Of a stretch of 64,000 nt of DNA, positions 50,738-59,098 are shown piece after piece. Position numbers and translations under genes: made by a program. How positions within the stretch are numbered: the first letter of the stretch is position 1; the number at the start of each line of letters is the position of its first letter. The notes under the pieces were generated by a model, which saw only the letters and a program-made list of their open reading frames with translations, was not told the DNA's origin and made no database searches. Source of the stretch: HGM12998 sp900756495 (GTDB lineage Bacteria > Bacillota > Clostridia > Oscillospirales > Oscillospiraceae); contig CAUEFI010000005.1 of NCBI GenBank assembly GCA_958477305.1, positions 1 to 64,000 of the forward strand, read 5' to 3'.

Positions 50738-52480
50738 ATGAAGAAGGCTAAGATCCTGTCTCTGGTCCTGGCTGTGACAATGCTCTTTACCCTGCTGGCC
50801 GCCTGCGGCAACGGCACCAGTTCCGGTAACCAGACCCCTGCCCCTGAGAGCAGCGCTCCTGTGGAGACACAGCCCGTTGAGGCCACACCCGCGTCCGACA
50901 CCTTTGACCTGAAGGTATGTATCGCTTCCGAGCCCCAGACTATTGACCCCGCCCTGAACAGCGCCGTGGACGGTGCCGTCATGACCCAGCACATGTTTGA
51001 GGGCCTAATGAAGTGGTCCAATGCCGGCAGCAAGTCCGACGACAAGCTGTATGCCGCTGAGGTCGTGCCTGGTCAGGCCGCTTCCTATGAGAAGACCGAC
51101 AACGGCGACGGCACCGTCACCTATACCTTTACGCTGCGCGACGACATCAAGTGGTCCGATGGACAGCCCGTCACCGCCCAGGACTTCGTGTACTCCTGGC
51201 AGCGCCTGGCCACCCCTGACACCGCCGCCGACTACTGCTATATGATCGACATGGTCAAGGGATATGCTGACGTGAACGCCGGTACAGCCGAGCCTTCTAC
51301 CCTGTCCGTCTCTGCTCCCGACGAGAAGACCTTTGTGGTTGACCTGACCTATGACTGCCCCTACTTCCTGGAGGTCTGTGCTTTCCCTGCCACCCTGCCT
51401 GTCCGGCAGGACATGATTGAGCAGTACGGCGACGAGTGGACCTTCTCCCCCAAATCTTATATTGGCAACGGCGCCTATAAGATGTCTGAGTGGAACCACA
51501 ACGCCTCCATTGTGATGGTAAAGAACGACCAGTACTATGACTATGAAAATCTGGGTCCCGACTCCATTACCTTCCAGCTGATGGACGACGCCAACGCCAT
51601 GCTCTCCGCCTACAACTCCGATGAGCTGCAGTTCATTGAGAACGTGCCCGTGGATGAGTTTGCCTCCCTGCTGGCCAGCGGCGAGTTGTCCATCGCCGAC
51701 TATATCGGCACCTACTATGTCTGCTACAACGTGACTGCCGAGCCCTTCGACGACTGGCGTGTGCGCAAGGCGTTTACGCTGGCTATCGACGCCAACTATA
51801 TTGTGGAAAACGTGACCCAGGCCGGCGAGATTCCCGCCACCGGCTTTGTGCCCGCCGGTATCTATGATGCCCAGGGCTCCTCCGGCGACGACTTCCGCAC
51901 CGTGGGCGGCGACTACTGGGATAACTCCAAGGAGGCCTATGAGGCCAATCTGGAGGAGGCCAACCGCCTTCTGGACGAGGCCGGCTACGAGGACCGCTCC
52001 ACTTTCCCCGTTGTCACCTATATGTACAACACGGACGACAAGCACGAGGCCATTGGCGAGGCGCTGCAGAACATGTGGTCCACCGGCCTGGGCGTCACGG
52101 TTCAGCTCCAGAATCAGGACTGGTCCGTGTTCCTGGAGACCCGTAAGCAGGGCGAGTATCAGGTGGCCCGCAACGGCTGGATTGCCGACTACAACGACGC
52201 CATCTCTTTCCTGGATATGTGGTACACCGACGGCGGCAACAACGACGCTCAGTACAGCCGCGCCGAGTATGACGCCGCTATCGACGCCGCCAAGGCCACC
52301 TCTGATCCCGCAGAGCGCATGGCTGCCATGCACGAGGCTGAGGATCTGATTATTGGTGAGGACTGGGCGCTGGGCCCCATCTATTTCTACACCCAGCCCT
52401 ATATGCTGAAGAGCGATGTAGACGGCGTGTTCTATACGCCGCTGGGCTACTTCTTCTTCCAGTACGCTTCCCGCGGTTAA
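50738..52480 (+). CDS. oppA: oligopeptide-binding lipoprotein OppA
   Basis: A 580-residue family 5 solute-binding protein. Signal MKKAKILSLVLAVTMLFTLL, lipobox LLAAC, a Ser/Pro/Thr linker, then IASEPQTIDPALNSAVDGAVMTQHMFEGLM, the classic SBP_bac_5 N-lobe, and DWRVRKAFTLAIDANYIVENV in lobe II. It delivers peptides to OppBCDF. ATG 50738 follows GGAGG by 8 bases. The gene comes after the ATPases, with its own promoter and structured leader, and ends in a strong terminator. Codon use (GAC, GGC, CTG) is strongly biased, as expected of an abundant protein. Confidence 0.95.
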   Translation: MKKAKILSLVLAVTMLFTLLAACGNGTSSGNQTPAPESSAPVETQPVEATPASDTFDLKVCIASEPQTIDPALNSAVDGAVMTQHMFEGLMKWSNAGSKSDDKLYAAEVVPGQAASYEKTDNGDGTVTYTFTLRDDIKWSDGQPVTAQDFVYSWQRLATPDTAADYCYMIDMVKGYADVNAGTAEPSTLSVSAPDEKTFVVDLTYDCPYFLEVCAFPATLPVRQDMIEQYGDEWTFSPKSYIGNGAYKMSEWNHNASIVMVKNDQYYDYENLGPDSITFQLMDDANAMLSAYNSDELQFIENVPVDEFASLLASGELSIADYIGTYYVCYNVTAEPFDDWRVRKAFTLAIDANYIVENVTQAGEIPATGFVPAGIYDAQGSSGDDFRTVGGDYWDNSKEAYEANLEEANRLLDEAGYEDRSTFPVVTYMYNTDDKHEAIGEALQNMWSTGLGVTVQLQNQDWSVFLETRKQGEYQVARNGWIADYNDAISFLDMWYTDGGNNDAQYSRAEYDAAIDAAKATSDPAERMAAMHEAEDLIIGEDWALGPIYFYTQPYMLKSDVDGVFYTPLGYFFFQYASRG

Positions 52481-52492
52481 AATCCGAGTAAA

Positions 52493-52527
52493 AGGGCGGA
52501 GCCGTCTGGCTCCGCCCTCTATTTTTT
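52493..52527 (+). terminator. intrinsic terminator after oppA
   Basis: An 11-bp GC-rich stem (52493-52503 with 52508-52518), 4-base loop and six T at 52522-52527. Confidence 0.93.
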
Positions 52528-52552
52528 GGTGCCTTTGACGAATGCATAAAGA

Positions 52553-52581
52553 TTGCAATAACTTTGAATAAGATGTATAAT
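52553..52581 (+). promoter_or_regulatory. promoter of the amino-acid ABC operon
   Basis: TTGCAA (52553-52558), 17-base spacer, TATAAT (52576-52581); start near 52588. Confidence 0.85.
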
Positions 52582-52626
52582 ACCCCTTGCAGACCCGAGA
52601 AACCTTATGATTAGGAGAGAATGAAT

Positions 52627-53505
52627 ATGAAGAAATTGTTTGCGATTATCATGGCGGCAGCCATGAGCGCTGTGCTTTTGACCGCCTGCTCCGGCGGTAC
52701 CAACCCCGGCGCGGCGACCACACCAGACCCCGCCCCCGCTACCACGGAGCCGCAGGTTGAGAGCACCGCTCCCGTGGAAGAGACTGAGCCTGCCGCCTCT
52801 GGTGAGCTGGTCACCGTAGAAGAGGGCAAGCTCATTATGTCCACCAACGCCGCCTTCCCGCCCTATGAGATGACCACCGACGACGGCAGCTTTGAGGGTA
52901 TCGATGTAGAGGTGGCCGGCGCTATCGCTGAGAAGCTGGGCCTGGAGCTGGAGATCATGGACGTTGCATTCAATGCAGCCCTCACTGCTGTTCAGACCGG
53001 CCAGAGCGATATTGCCATGGCGGGTATCACCGTCAACCCTGAGCGTCAAGAGGCTATGGACTTCTCCGACAGCTATGCAACTGGTGTGCAGGTGGTCATC
53101 GTGAAGGAGGACTCCACCATTCAGTCCATCGACGACTTGGCCAATGCCGAGATGATTGGCTGCCAAGCCGACACCACTGGTTACATCTACTGCTCTGATA
53201 CTCCGGAGAACGGGGGCTATGGTGAGGATCATGTCACAGCCTACGATACCGGCGCTCTGGCTGTTATGGCTCTGGTCAACGGCCAAGTGGACGCCGTTGT
53301 CATTGACAACGAGCCTGCCAAGGCATTTGTGGAGCAGAACGAGGGCCTGAAGATCCTAGATACCGAATTCGCGGTGGAGGATTACGCCATTGCCGTTGCC
53401 AAGGGCAATACCGCCCTGCTGGACGCCATCAACGCGGCCATGGCCGAACTGAAGGCTGATGGCACCTTCCAGGCCATCGTGGATAAATACATCACCGCTG
53501 AATAA
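52627..53505 (+). CDS. polar amino-acid-binding lipoprotein (family 3)
   Basis: A 292-residue lipoprotein: signal MKKLFAIIMAAAMSAVLL, lipobox LTAC, a Pro/Thr/Glu linker, then the SBP_bac_3 fold: GKLIMSTNAAFPPYEMTTDDGSFEGIDVEVAGAIAEKLG, MAGITVNPERQEAMDFSD, and YAIAVAKGNTALLDAINAAM. It supplies amino acids (Gln, His, cystine or similar) to the permease encoded downstream. AGGAGA is 8 bases before ATG 52627 and too close to ATG 52621. A terminator follows, so part of the transcripts stop before the permease gene. Confidence 0.95.
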   Translation: MKKLFAIIMAAAMSAVLLTACSGGTNPGAATTPDPAPATTEPQVESTAPVEETEPAASGELVTVEEGKLIMSTNAAFPPYEMTTDDGSFEGIDVEVAGAIAEKLGLELEIMDVAFNAALTAVQTGQSDIAMAGITVNPERQEAMDFSDSYATGVQVVIVKEDSTIQSIDDLANAEMIGCQADTTGYIYCSDTPENGGYGEDHVTAYDTGALAVMALVNGQVDAVVIDNEPAKAFVEQNEGLKILDTEFAVEDYAIAVAKGNTALLDAINAAMAELKADGTFQAIVDKYITAE

Positions 53506-53519
53506 TGGGCGGACAGAGC

Positions 53520-53548
53520 GGGCGGCCCAGGGGCCGCCCCTCTTTTTT
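53520..53548 (+). terminator. intercistronic terminator between binding-protein and permease genes
   Basis: GGGCGGCCC (53520-53528) pairs with GGGCCGCCC (53531-53539), followed by six T. Partial read-through would set a high binding-protein to permease ratio. Confidence 0.88.
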
Positions 53549-53568
53549 ATATAATATAAAGGAGAGGG

Positions 53569-54303
53569 ATGCGCATGCAAAAGCTTATAGAATGGATCGA
53601 TAGGCTGATACCCCGCTTGCAGACCGCTTTCGTGGAGGGGGATCGGTGGAAGCTTTACCTGAGTGGCCTGGGAACCACTCTAGAGCTGACTGTGCTGGCC
53701 CTGATCTTCGGCGTGGTGCTGGGGCTGGTAGTGGCGGTGATCCGCTCTGCCCACGACCAGCAGCATCCCGGACGCCGTAACCCCGCGCTGGGGATCGTTA
53801 ACTTCCTGTGCGGCATCTACACCACCATTATCCGGGGCACGCCTATGATGGTGCAGATCCTCATCTGGGGCTTTGTCATCTTCGCTTCCAGCCGGAATAA
53901 ACTCATGGTGGGCTGCATTGCCTTGGGAATCAACTCGGGAGCCTATGTGGCAGAGATTATCCGCGGGGGACTGATGAGTGTGGATCAGGGCCAGGCCGAG
54001 GCAGGCCGCTCTCTGGGGCTGAGCTATTTCGACACCATGCGTTTTATTGTCATTCCTCAAGCCTTTAAGAATATTTTACCCTCCCTGGGAAATGAGTTCA
54101 TTACCCTTTTTAAGGACACCTCGCTGGTCAATGTCATCGGCGCAATGGAGCTGACCTACCACGCCATGCGCATCGGCGGGCGCACCTTCGACTACATGCC
54201 CCCGCTCATCGGCAGTGCGATAATGTATCTGATCGTTGTGGTGATCTTCACCGGCATTCAAAGTGTGCTGGAAAGGAGGCTGCGTCAAAGTGATAGACGT
54301 TAA
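53569..54303 (+). CDS. amino-acid ABC transporter permease
   Basis: A 244-residue HisM/GlnP-type permease. YLSGLGTTLELTVLALIFGVVLG starts the membrane core; FLCGIYTTIIRGTPMMVQI and the EAA loop AEAGRSLGLSYFDTMRFIVIPQAFKNILP are diagnostic; IGAMELTYHAMRIGGRTFDYMPPL ends it. One gene is present, so a homodimer is likely. GGAG precedes ATG 53569 by 4 bases and ATG 53575 by 10; either may be used. The last 14 bases overlap the ATPase gene. Confidence 0.95.
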   Translation: MRMQKLIEWIDRLIPRLQTAFVEGDRWKLYLSGLGTTLELTVLALIFGVVLGLVVAVIRSAHDQQHPGRRNPALGIVNFLCGIYTTIIRGTPMMVQILIWGFVIFASSRNKLMVGCIALGINSGAYVAEIIRGGLMSVDQGQAEAGRSLGLSYFDTMRFIVIPQAFKNILPSLGNEFITLFKDTSLVNVIGAMELTYHAMRIGGRTFDYMPPLIGSAIMYLIVVVIFTGIQSVLERRLRQSDRR

Positions 54304-55012
54304 AAACCTCTCCAAATCGTTCGGGAGCAACCTGGTCCTCAATGACATCAGCGAGCACATCAGTCCGGGGGAAAAAGTCGTTATTATCGGCCCGTCAGGT
54401 TCGGGCAAGTCCACTTTCCTGCGCTGCCTCAACCTGCTGGAGATCCCCACCGCGGGAACCATCACGTTTGACGGGGTGGTGGTAAACGATCCTCTGACGG
54501 ACATCGACAAGGTGCGCCGCCAGATGGGCATGGTATTTCAGCACTTCAATCTCTTCCCCAACATGACCATTCGAAGGAATATTACGCTGGCCCCGGTCCG
54601 TACCGGCCTGATGAGCCAGGAGGAGGCCGAGGATACCGCCACCACCCTCCTCAGGCGGGTGGGGCTGGAGGACAAGGCGGACGCCTATCCCGCCCAGCTC
54701 TCCGGCGGCCAGAAGCAGCGCATCGCTATTGTACGGGCCCTTGCCATGCGGCCGAAGCTCATGCTCTTTGACGAGCCAACCTCCGCACTGGACCCCGAGA
54801 TGGTGGGCGAGGTGCTGGAGGTCATGAAGGAGCTGGCCGAGGAGGGGATGACCATGGTGGTGGTGACCCATGAGATGGGATTTGCCCGCGAGGTGGGAAC
54901 CCGGGTCCTCTTTATGGACAGCGGCAAAATTCTGGAGCAGAACGAGCCGCACGCCTTTTTTGCCAGCCCCCGTGAAGAGCGCACAAAGGAATTTCTGTCC
55001 AAGGTACTTTAG
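54290..55012 (+). CDS. amino-acid ABC transporter ATPase (GlnQ type)
   Basis: A 240-residue ATPase: Walker A GPSGSGKST, Q-loop MVFQHFNLFPNMT, signature LSGGQKQRI, Walker B LMLFDEPTSALDPE and H-loop VVTHEMGFAREV, typical of polar amino-acid importers. The start is GTG 54290, ten bases after AAAGGAGG inside the permease gene. Third and last gene of the operon; a terminator follows. Confidence 0.96.
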   Translation: MIDVKNLSKSFGSNLVLNDISEHISPGEKVVIIGPSGSGKSTFLRCLNLLEIPTAGTITFDGVVVNDPLTDIDKVRRQMGMVFQHFNLFPNMTIRRNITLAPVRTGLMSQEEAEDTATTLLRRVGLEDKADAYPAQLSGGQKQRIAIVRALAMRPKLMLFDEPTSALDPEMVGEVLEVMKELAEEGMTMVVVTHEMGFAREVGTRVLFMDSGKILEQNEPHAFFASPREERTKEFLSKVL

Positions 55013-55025
55013 AGAAATACAGAGC

Positions 55026-55060
55026 AGCGCGGCGCACCCGATTGGGTGCGCCGCGCTTTC
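55026..55060. terminator. bidirectional terminator between the amino-acid transporter and fakA
   Basis: A 14-bp perfect stem (55026-55039 with 55044-55057), 4-base loop, short T-tract; fakA ends 13 bases later from the other side. Confidence 0.85.
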
Positions 55061-55072
55061 GCGTATGGGCGC

Positions 55073-56722
55073 TTATTCCGCTGAGATCATATAGTAATAC
55101 ACTGGCTGTCCGCCGGACAACAGGGTAATCTCAGCGTTGGGACAGGCGGACGAAAAAATATCCAGAGCTTTTTGGGCCTCCTTCTCTGAGACGTCCTCGC
55201 CATAAAAGATGTTGATAAATTCAGCGCTCTGCTGGGGCTCGGCCTCAGCCAGGTGCTTGAGCAAACGCTCCAGCTTCCGGTCTGTGCCGAAGAGCTGATG
55301 CTCGGACAGGGCCAGATAATCGCCCCGCTTGATGGCAAAGCCGTCGAAATCAGAGTCGCGGGCGGCATAGGTGACCTCCGAGGTGTGGACGCTGCCGATG
55401 GCCTCAGTCATGGCCGACTCATTTTCCTCTGCACCGGCGTCGGGATCCATAACCATCAGGGCGGCAATACCCTGGGGAACCGTCTTGGTCGGGAGGACCA
55501 CAACCTGCTTGCCCTCAGCCAGAGGAATGCACTGTTGAGCGGCCATGATAATATTTTTGTTGTTGGGCAGGACAAAGACAATCTCAGCGGGCGTACGGTC
55601 GATCTCCCGCATAATATCCTCAGTGGAGGGATTCATAGTCTGCCCGCCGCTGATGACGCCGTCGGTGCCCAGGTCGTGGAATACCGCGGCCAGTCCATCT
55701 CCAGCTGCCACCGCCACAACGCCGTATTTCTTTTCCGGCGGCGCAATATACCGCGGGGCGTCTTCTGCGCCTCTTTCGGCGGCCTCCTCCAAAATTTCCG
55801 TGTGCTGCTCCCGCATGTTCTCAATTTTTACGGTGAGCAGGGCGCCGTAAGTCAAAGCTTCCTCCAGGACCTTGCCGGGGTGATTGGTGTGGACATGGAC
55901 CTTAATAATATCGTCGTCATCCACAAGTACCAGGGAATCACCCAAAGCGGACAGAAAACCGCGCAGGGCCTCCGGATCCTTTTTGGTATCCCTGGAACAG
56001 ATAAACTCCGTGCAGTAACCGAATTGAATATCGGCAGTCTCAAAGCTGCCAAAGTCGGCCTTATCCTTGGGAGCGGACTCCTCGCCGCTCTCATCCGCAG
56101 GCATGGGAACGCCCCGCAATTCATCCAGCATGCCTTGGAGAATCACCAAAAAGCCCATTCCACCTGCGTCCACCACACCGGCTTTTTTCAGGACGGGGTT
56201 TTGATTTACAGTATTGGCAAGGGCGCGCTGGCCCTCGCCAATGGCGGCCTCCAGCACACTCTCCAGCGCACGGTTTTCACGGGCGGCGGCAGCCGCCTGG
56301 GCGGCTGCTAGGCGGGATACCGTAAGGATTGTGCCCTCGGCGGGCTTCATCACAGCCTTGTACGCAGCGGCTACACCCCAATCCAGGGCGATCGCGAAAT
56401 CCCGGCCGTCGATTTCATCGTGATCCTTAACCGATTTGGCAAAGCCCCGGAACAGAAGGGACAGAATGACCCCCGAGTTTCCCCTCGCGCCCCGCAGCAG
56501 TGCGGTAGCACAGGTATGAGCGGACTCACCAACTGTGTGTGGGATCTTCTTTTTCAACTCTGCAGCGGCGGTTCCGATGGTGAGGCTCATATTGGTTCCG
56601 GTATCCCCGTCGGGTACCGGGAAGACATTTAATTCATTGATCTCCTGCTTTTGTGAATTGATGGAGGCCGACGCATGGATAACCATCTGTGCGAAGGACG
56701 CTCCGTCAATACGCTCTCTCAT
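55073..56722 (-). CDS. fakA: fatty acid kinase ATP-binding subunit FakA (DAK2 domain, YloV)
   Basis: FakA phosphorylates exogenous or recycled fatty acids held by FakB (DegV-like) proteins, feeding PlsX. The 549-residue protein has the DAK2 kinase domain with ELNVFPVPDGDTGTNM (the Mg-ATP-binding Asp and Asn), GARGNSGVILSL and the middle domain with the IKVHVHTNHPG (HxH) motif, then the EDD-like C-terminal domain that binds FakB. ATG 56722 follows GGAAGG. It is second in an asp23-fakA operon, the usual order. No fakB is in the window. Confidence 0.95.
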   Translation of the reverse strand: MRERIDGASFAQMVIHASASINSQKQEINELNVFPVPDGDTGTNMSLTIGTAAAELKKKIPHTVGESAHTCATALLRGARGNSGVILSLLFRGFAKSVKDHDEIDGRDFAIALDWGVAAAYKAVMKPAEGTILTVSRLAAAQAAAAARENRALESVLEAAIGEGQRALANTVNQNPVLKKAGVVDAGGMGFLVILQGMLDELRGVPMPADESGEESAPKDKADFGSFETADIQFGYCTEFICSRDTKKDPEALRGFLSALGDSLVLVDDDDIIKVHVHTNHPGKVLEEALTYGALLTVKIENMREQHTEILEEAAERGAEDAPRYIAPPEKKYGVVAVAAGDGLAAVFHDLGTDGVISGGQTMNPSTEDIMREIDRTPAEIVFVLPNNKNIIMAAQQCIPLAEGKQVVVLPTKTVPQGIAALMVMDPDAGAEENESAMTEAIGSVHTSEVTYAARDSDFDGFAIKRGDYLALSEHQLFGTDRKLERLLKHLAEAEPQQSAEFINIFYGEDVSEKEAQKALDIFSSACPNAEITLLSGGQPVYYYMISAE

Positions 56723-56787
56723 GTCTGTGTTCCTTCCTTTCGATGAACGGCTGCCGGACAGGATGCCCGCCGGATAAAAACGGCAGG

Positions 56788-57138
56788 TTATCCAATTACC
56801 ATTGAGTCCACGCAGACATCCACGCTTTTAACCTCCACGCCGGCGATGCGGCTGACATTGTAGCGCACCTCGCTCATAATGGAGCGGCTGACCGCCATTA
56901 GATTGACGCCGTTGTCCACAATGATATGCAGTTCAATGGAGACCGTAGCGTCATCGTGAAACGTGACCTTGACGCCTTTTCCCATTGACTCGCGCCGGAG
57001 CAGGTGGACCAGGCCGTCAGTTTTGGAGCGCATGGCCATACCCTTCACACCGTAGCAATTGGTAGCGGCTGCTCCGGCAATGTTGGTAAAGACATCGCTG
57101 CTGATGGAGATCTCGCCCTTTTCGGTTTGCAGCTTCAT
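56788..57138 (-). CDS. Asp23/Gls24 family protein (YloU-like)
   Basis: A 116-residue protein of the alkaline-shock family: GEISISSDVFTNIAGAAATNCYGVKGMA and VSIELHIIVDNGVNLMAVSRSIMSEVRYNVSRIAGVEVKSVDVCVDSM. Family members bind the membrane surface and envelope-stress functions; next to fakA it is the YloU-YloV pair. ATG 57138 is preceded by AAGGAAGG. The promoter and shared inverted repeat lie 120 bases upstream, giving a long leader. Confidence 0.93.
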   Translation of the reverse strand: MKLQTEKGEISISSDVFTNIAGAAATNCYGVKGMAMRSKTDGLVHLLRRESMGKGVKVTFHDDATVSIELHIIVDNGVNLMAVSRSIMSEVRYNVSRIAGVEVKSVDVCVDSMVIG

Positions 57139-57261
57139 AAGGACCTTCCTTTCTGTGGGGAATGGAGGCGGCCTGCGCCCCCGCAAGGACAGGCGCAAAC
57201 AGATTGCACCATAGATATCAGGCAAAATCAGCCATTTTACGGTTGATTTATGGACAGTGAT

Positions 57262-57290
57262 ATTGTATTCTATTTTTGTACAAATTACAA
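57262..57290 (-). promoter_or_regulatory. promoter of asp23-fakA
   Basis: Minus strand TTGTAA (57290-57285), 17-base spacer, TACAAT (57267-57262). Its -35 lies inside the left arm of the 13-bp inverted repeat. Confidence 0.85.
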
Positions 57291-57325
57291 GGGAAAAAAG
57301 TTGCCCGGCATACTTGTAATTTGTA
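57279..57325. promoter_or_regulatory. 13-bp inverted repeat joining two divergent promoters
   Basis: TACAAATTACAAG (57279-57291) and its exact reverse complement CTTGTAATTTGTA (57313-57325), 21 bases apart. Each arm contains the -35 hexamer of one of two divergent promoters, so both promoters share the same 13-base box in the same position. A regulator bound here would control both units alike. Confidence 0.75.
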
Positions 57326-57342
57326 TGAAAACTGCGTAGAAT
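57314..57342 (+). promoter_or_regulatory. promoter of the small membrane-protein gene
   Basis: TTGTAA (57314-57319), 17-base spacer, TAGAAT (57337-57342); -35 inside the right arm of the inverted repeat. Confidence 0.83.
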
Positions 57343-57391
57343 AGGAATACCACCGGAATACCGAAAGCAAATAGAAGGAGGCTGATCAAGG

Positions 57392-57583
57392 ATGAAGAAG
57401 TTTTTTTGCGGGGTTCTGAAGTTCCTGTTTACACTGATCGCCCTTGGAGCTGCGGTGTATGCCGTTGTTACCTACTGGGACAAGATTATGGAACTGCTGG
57501 ATAAGGCCAAAAAAAAGCTGTCTGAAGCGAAGTCCACCTGCTGCGGCTCCGAGTACGACGATTATGCAGACTGGGAACAGTAA
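57392..57583 (+). CDS. small membrane protein of unknown function
   Basis: A 63-residue protein: one membrane helix near the N-terminus (FFCGVLKFLFTLIALGAAVYAVVTYW), a basic amphipathic helix (ELLDKAKKKLSEAK), then CC and an acidic end EYDDYADWEQ. ATG 57392 has GAAGGAGG upstream and a near-consensus promoter, so it is real. I know no domain. The shared operator with asp23-fakA suggests a role in the membrane or envelope under the same signal. A 20-bp terminator follows. Confidence 0.85.
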   Translation: MKKFFCGVLKFLFTLIALGAAVYAVVTYWDKIMELLDKAKKKLSEAKSTCCGSEYDDYADWEQ

Positions 57584-57734
57584 GGCACCGGGACAGGAAG
57601 AACTGTATACTATGGCGTTTATATCACAGCGAATGTGAATTGTCTCCATGGGATATATGCTGCGCCAAGGCGCATAATTTGCCGTCCGTGCGGCACAGCA
57701 TTCATGCCCAGGTGCGCGGGCCGCTGCGTCCGCC

Positions 57735-57778
57735 TGCTCAAAAGGGGCCGGTCCTTTTGGACCGGCCCCTTTTGAGCA
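57735..57778. terminator. 20-bp perfect hairpin terminator
   Basis: Arms 57735-57754 and 57759-57778, loop TTTT, with T-runs on both strands inside the outer stem. It closes the small membrane-protein unit. 57584-57734 holds nothing else identifiable. Confidence 0.85.
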
Positions 57779-57848
57779 AAATCAGCTTGCATAGCTGAGG
57801 GGAACATGATACGTTGGATATGATTTTACAGGCGGGAGGAATACCTTG

Positions 57849-58614
57849 ATGTCGGAAAAGAAAATACAATGGAAAGGCGAATTGCCCGCATGGGCGCGGC
57901 TTTGATGGCGGCGGGGGAGCAGGCAAGCGCTGGAATGAGGCGCAGGCGCTGCTCCGAGAGACTGCCCAGGCCATACAGGTGCCTATAGGCAGTATTGTGG
58001 GACAGACGGCTCCGTACGATATGCTGGCCGATAATATTCGCGGCTATCTGAACGTACCCATGGATATTTTTGAAATCCCGGATAAGGTTAAAGCCGCAGT
58101 GGAAGTTATGTGCACGATGGCGCTGGAAAATGTGGAGCGCATAAAAGGGATGGGAGCAAAATATTGTTTCATGCCGCTCCATGGCGGAACGGATGATTTT
58201 ATGAGTGATGATACCTATCTGGAATTTCATCTGCCCACATTACGCCGAGTTATTGAGTGGGAGATGAAACTGGGCATCATTCCCTGTATTTTCTTTGAGG
58301 GAAAATATGATCGGAGGCTGGAGCTGCTGCGGGATGAACTGCCCGACGGGACATGTATGGCTATGTTTGAGCAGGTAGATATTGCCCGGGCAAAAAAGAT
58401 CTTGGGGGAAAAGATGTGTATCTGCGGGAATCTGCCCGGCGCTCTTTTGGCCTATGGCACGCCGGAAGAGATCGTGAAAGAGACGAAGCGTATGCTCGAC
58501 ATTTGCGCACCTGGCGGAGGCTTTGTTATGGACTGCTCCATGTCTATGGACCATTATAGGGAGGAAAATATGGATGCATGGGTTCGAACCACCTGGGAGT
58601 ACGGAGCCTATTGA
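57849..58614 (+). pseudogene. remnant of a uroporphyrinogen-decarboxylase-like (URO-D / MtaA-type) gene
   Basis: The in-frame part (from about 57900 to the stop at 58614) encodes RWNEAQALLRETAQAIQVPIGSIVGQ (shown in pieces), YLNVPMDIFEIPDKVKAAVE, FMPLHGGTDDFMS and CICGNLPGALLAYGTPEEIV, the C-terminal half of URO-D-like corrinoid methyltransferase proteins. A ribosome site GGGAGGA and ATG 57849 begin a frame MSEKKIQWKGELPAW that stops near 57905, and a third frame encodes RMGAALMAAGEQA in between. So the N-terminal half is deleted and at least one frameshift remains. No corrinoid protein gene is nearby. A palindromic terminator follows. Confidence 0.8.
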
Positions 58615-58618
58615 GCCA

Positions 58619-58660
58619 TACAACAAGAAGGACCGCCGTTCGGCGGTCCTTCTTGTTGTA
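58619..58660. terminator. 42-base palindromic terminator
   Basis: Arms 58619-58638 and 58641-58660 are exact reverse complements, 20 bp, with a T-rich 3' arm. It ends the decayed URO-D unit. Confidence 0.8.
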
Positions 58661-59098
58661 TAGCGGCGCAGGCCGTTGTACTGCTGGTATACGTCTTGGT
58701 GGTAAGGGAAGGCGGAAGCCCCTGTACACGCGTTTGCTGTATTTTGGGCAATCTGTTCAGCGCCGGCGCGACATTTGGAATATATCTGCTGGAAAAAAGG
58801 GCAACATATATACAGATAGAAAATGAGAACGGATATTTAAAAGATCGGGATGATGTTCATTTGATCAAGCGGTGAGCCTCCAGAAAACAGAGCAATTTTT
58901 CCTGAAGATGCACCGTTTGTTCATCAATTGACGCTTCCGTTATCGTGAAGACGCATCGGACAGAATGGGAAAGGGCTGCCGCAGCTTTTTCGATGGATGG
59001 CAGAGTGCGGGATTGTTTGAAAGAACGGGCCCGCACTCTGCTGTTGTAATCCCATGTATAGGATACCTGCGGCGTACAGCTTGGCCGCTTGCGCAGGC
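58661..59098. other. region without a supportable gene
   Basis: Short frames exist on both strands but none has a ribosome site, start and recognisable product. A plus-strand frame ending near 58875 (ATFGIYLLEKRATYIQIENE) and a minus-strand frame ending at 58857 (RCVFTITEASIDEQTVHLQE) look protein-like and may be fragments of lost genes. Confidence 0.5.

Noticed and set aside
51005..52558. 517-residue open frame antisense to oppA
   Set aside because: Shadow frame over a highly biased gene; crosses the oppA terminator.
58578..58826. Plus-strand 82-residue protein
   Set aside because: Starts inside the URO-D remnant and runs through a palindromic terminator; composition is not protein-like.
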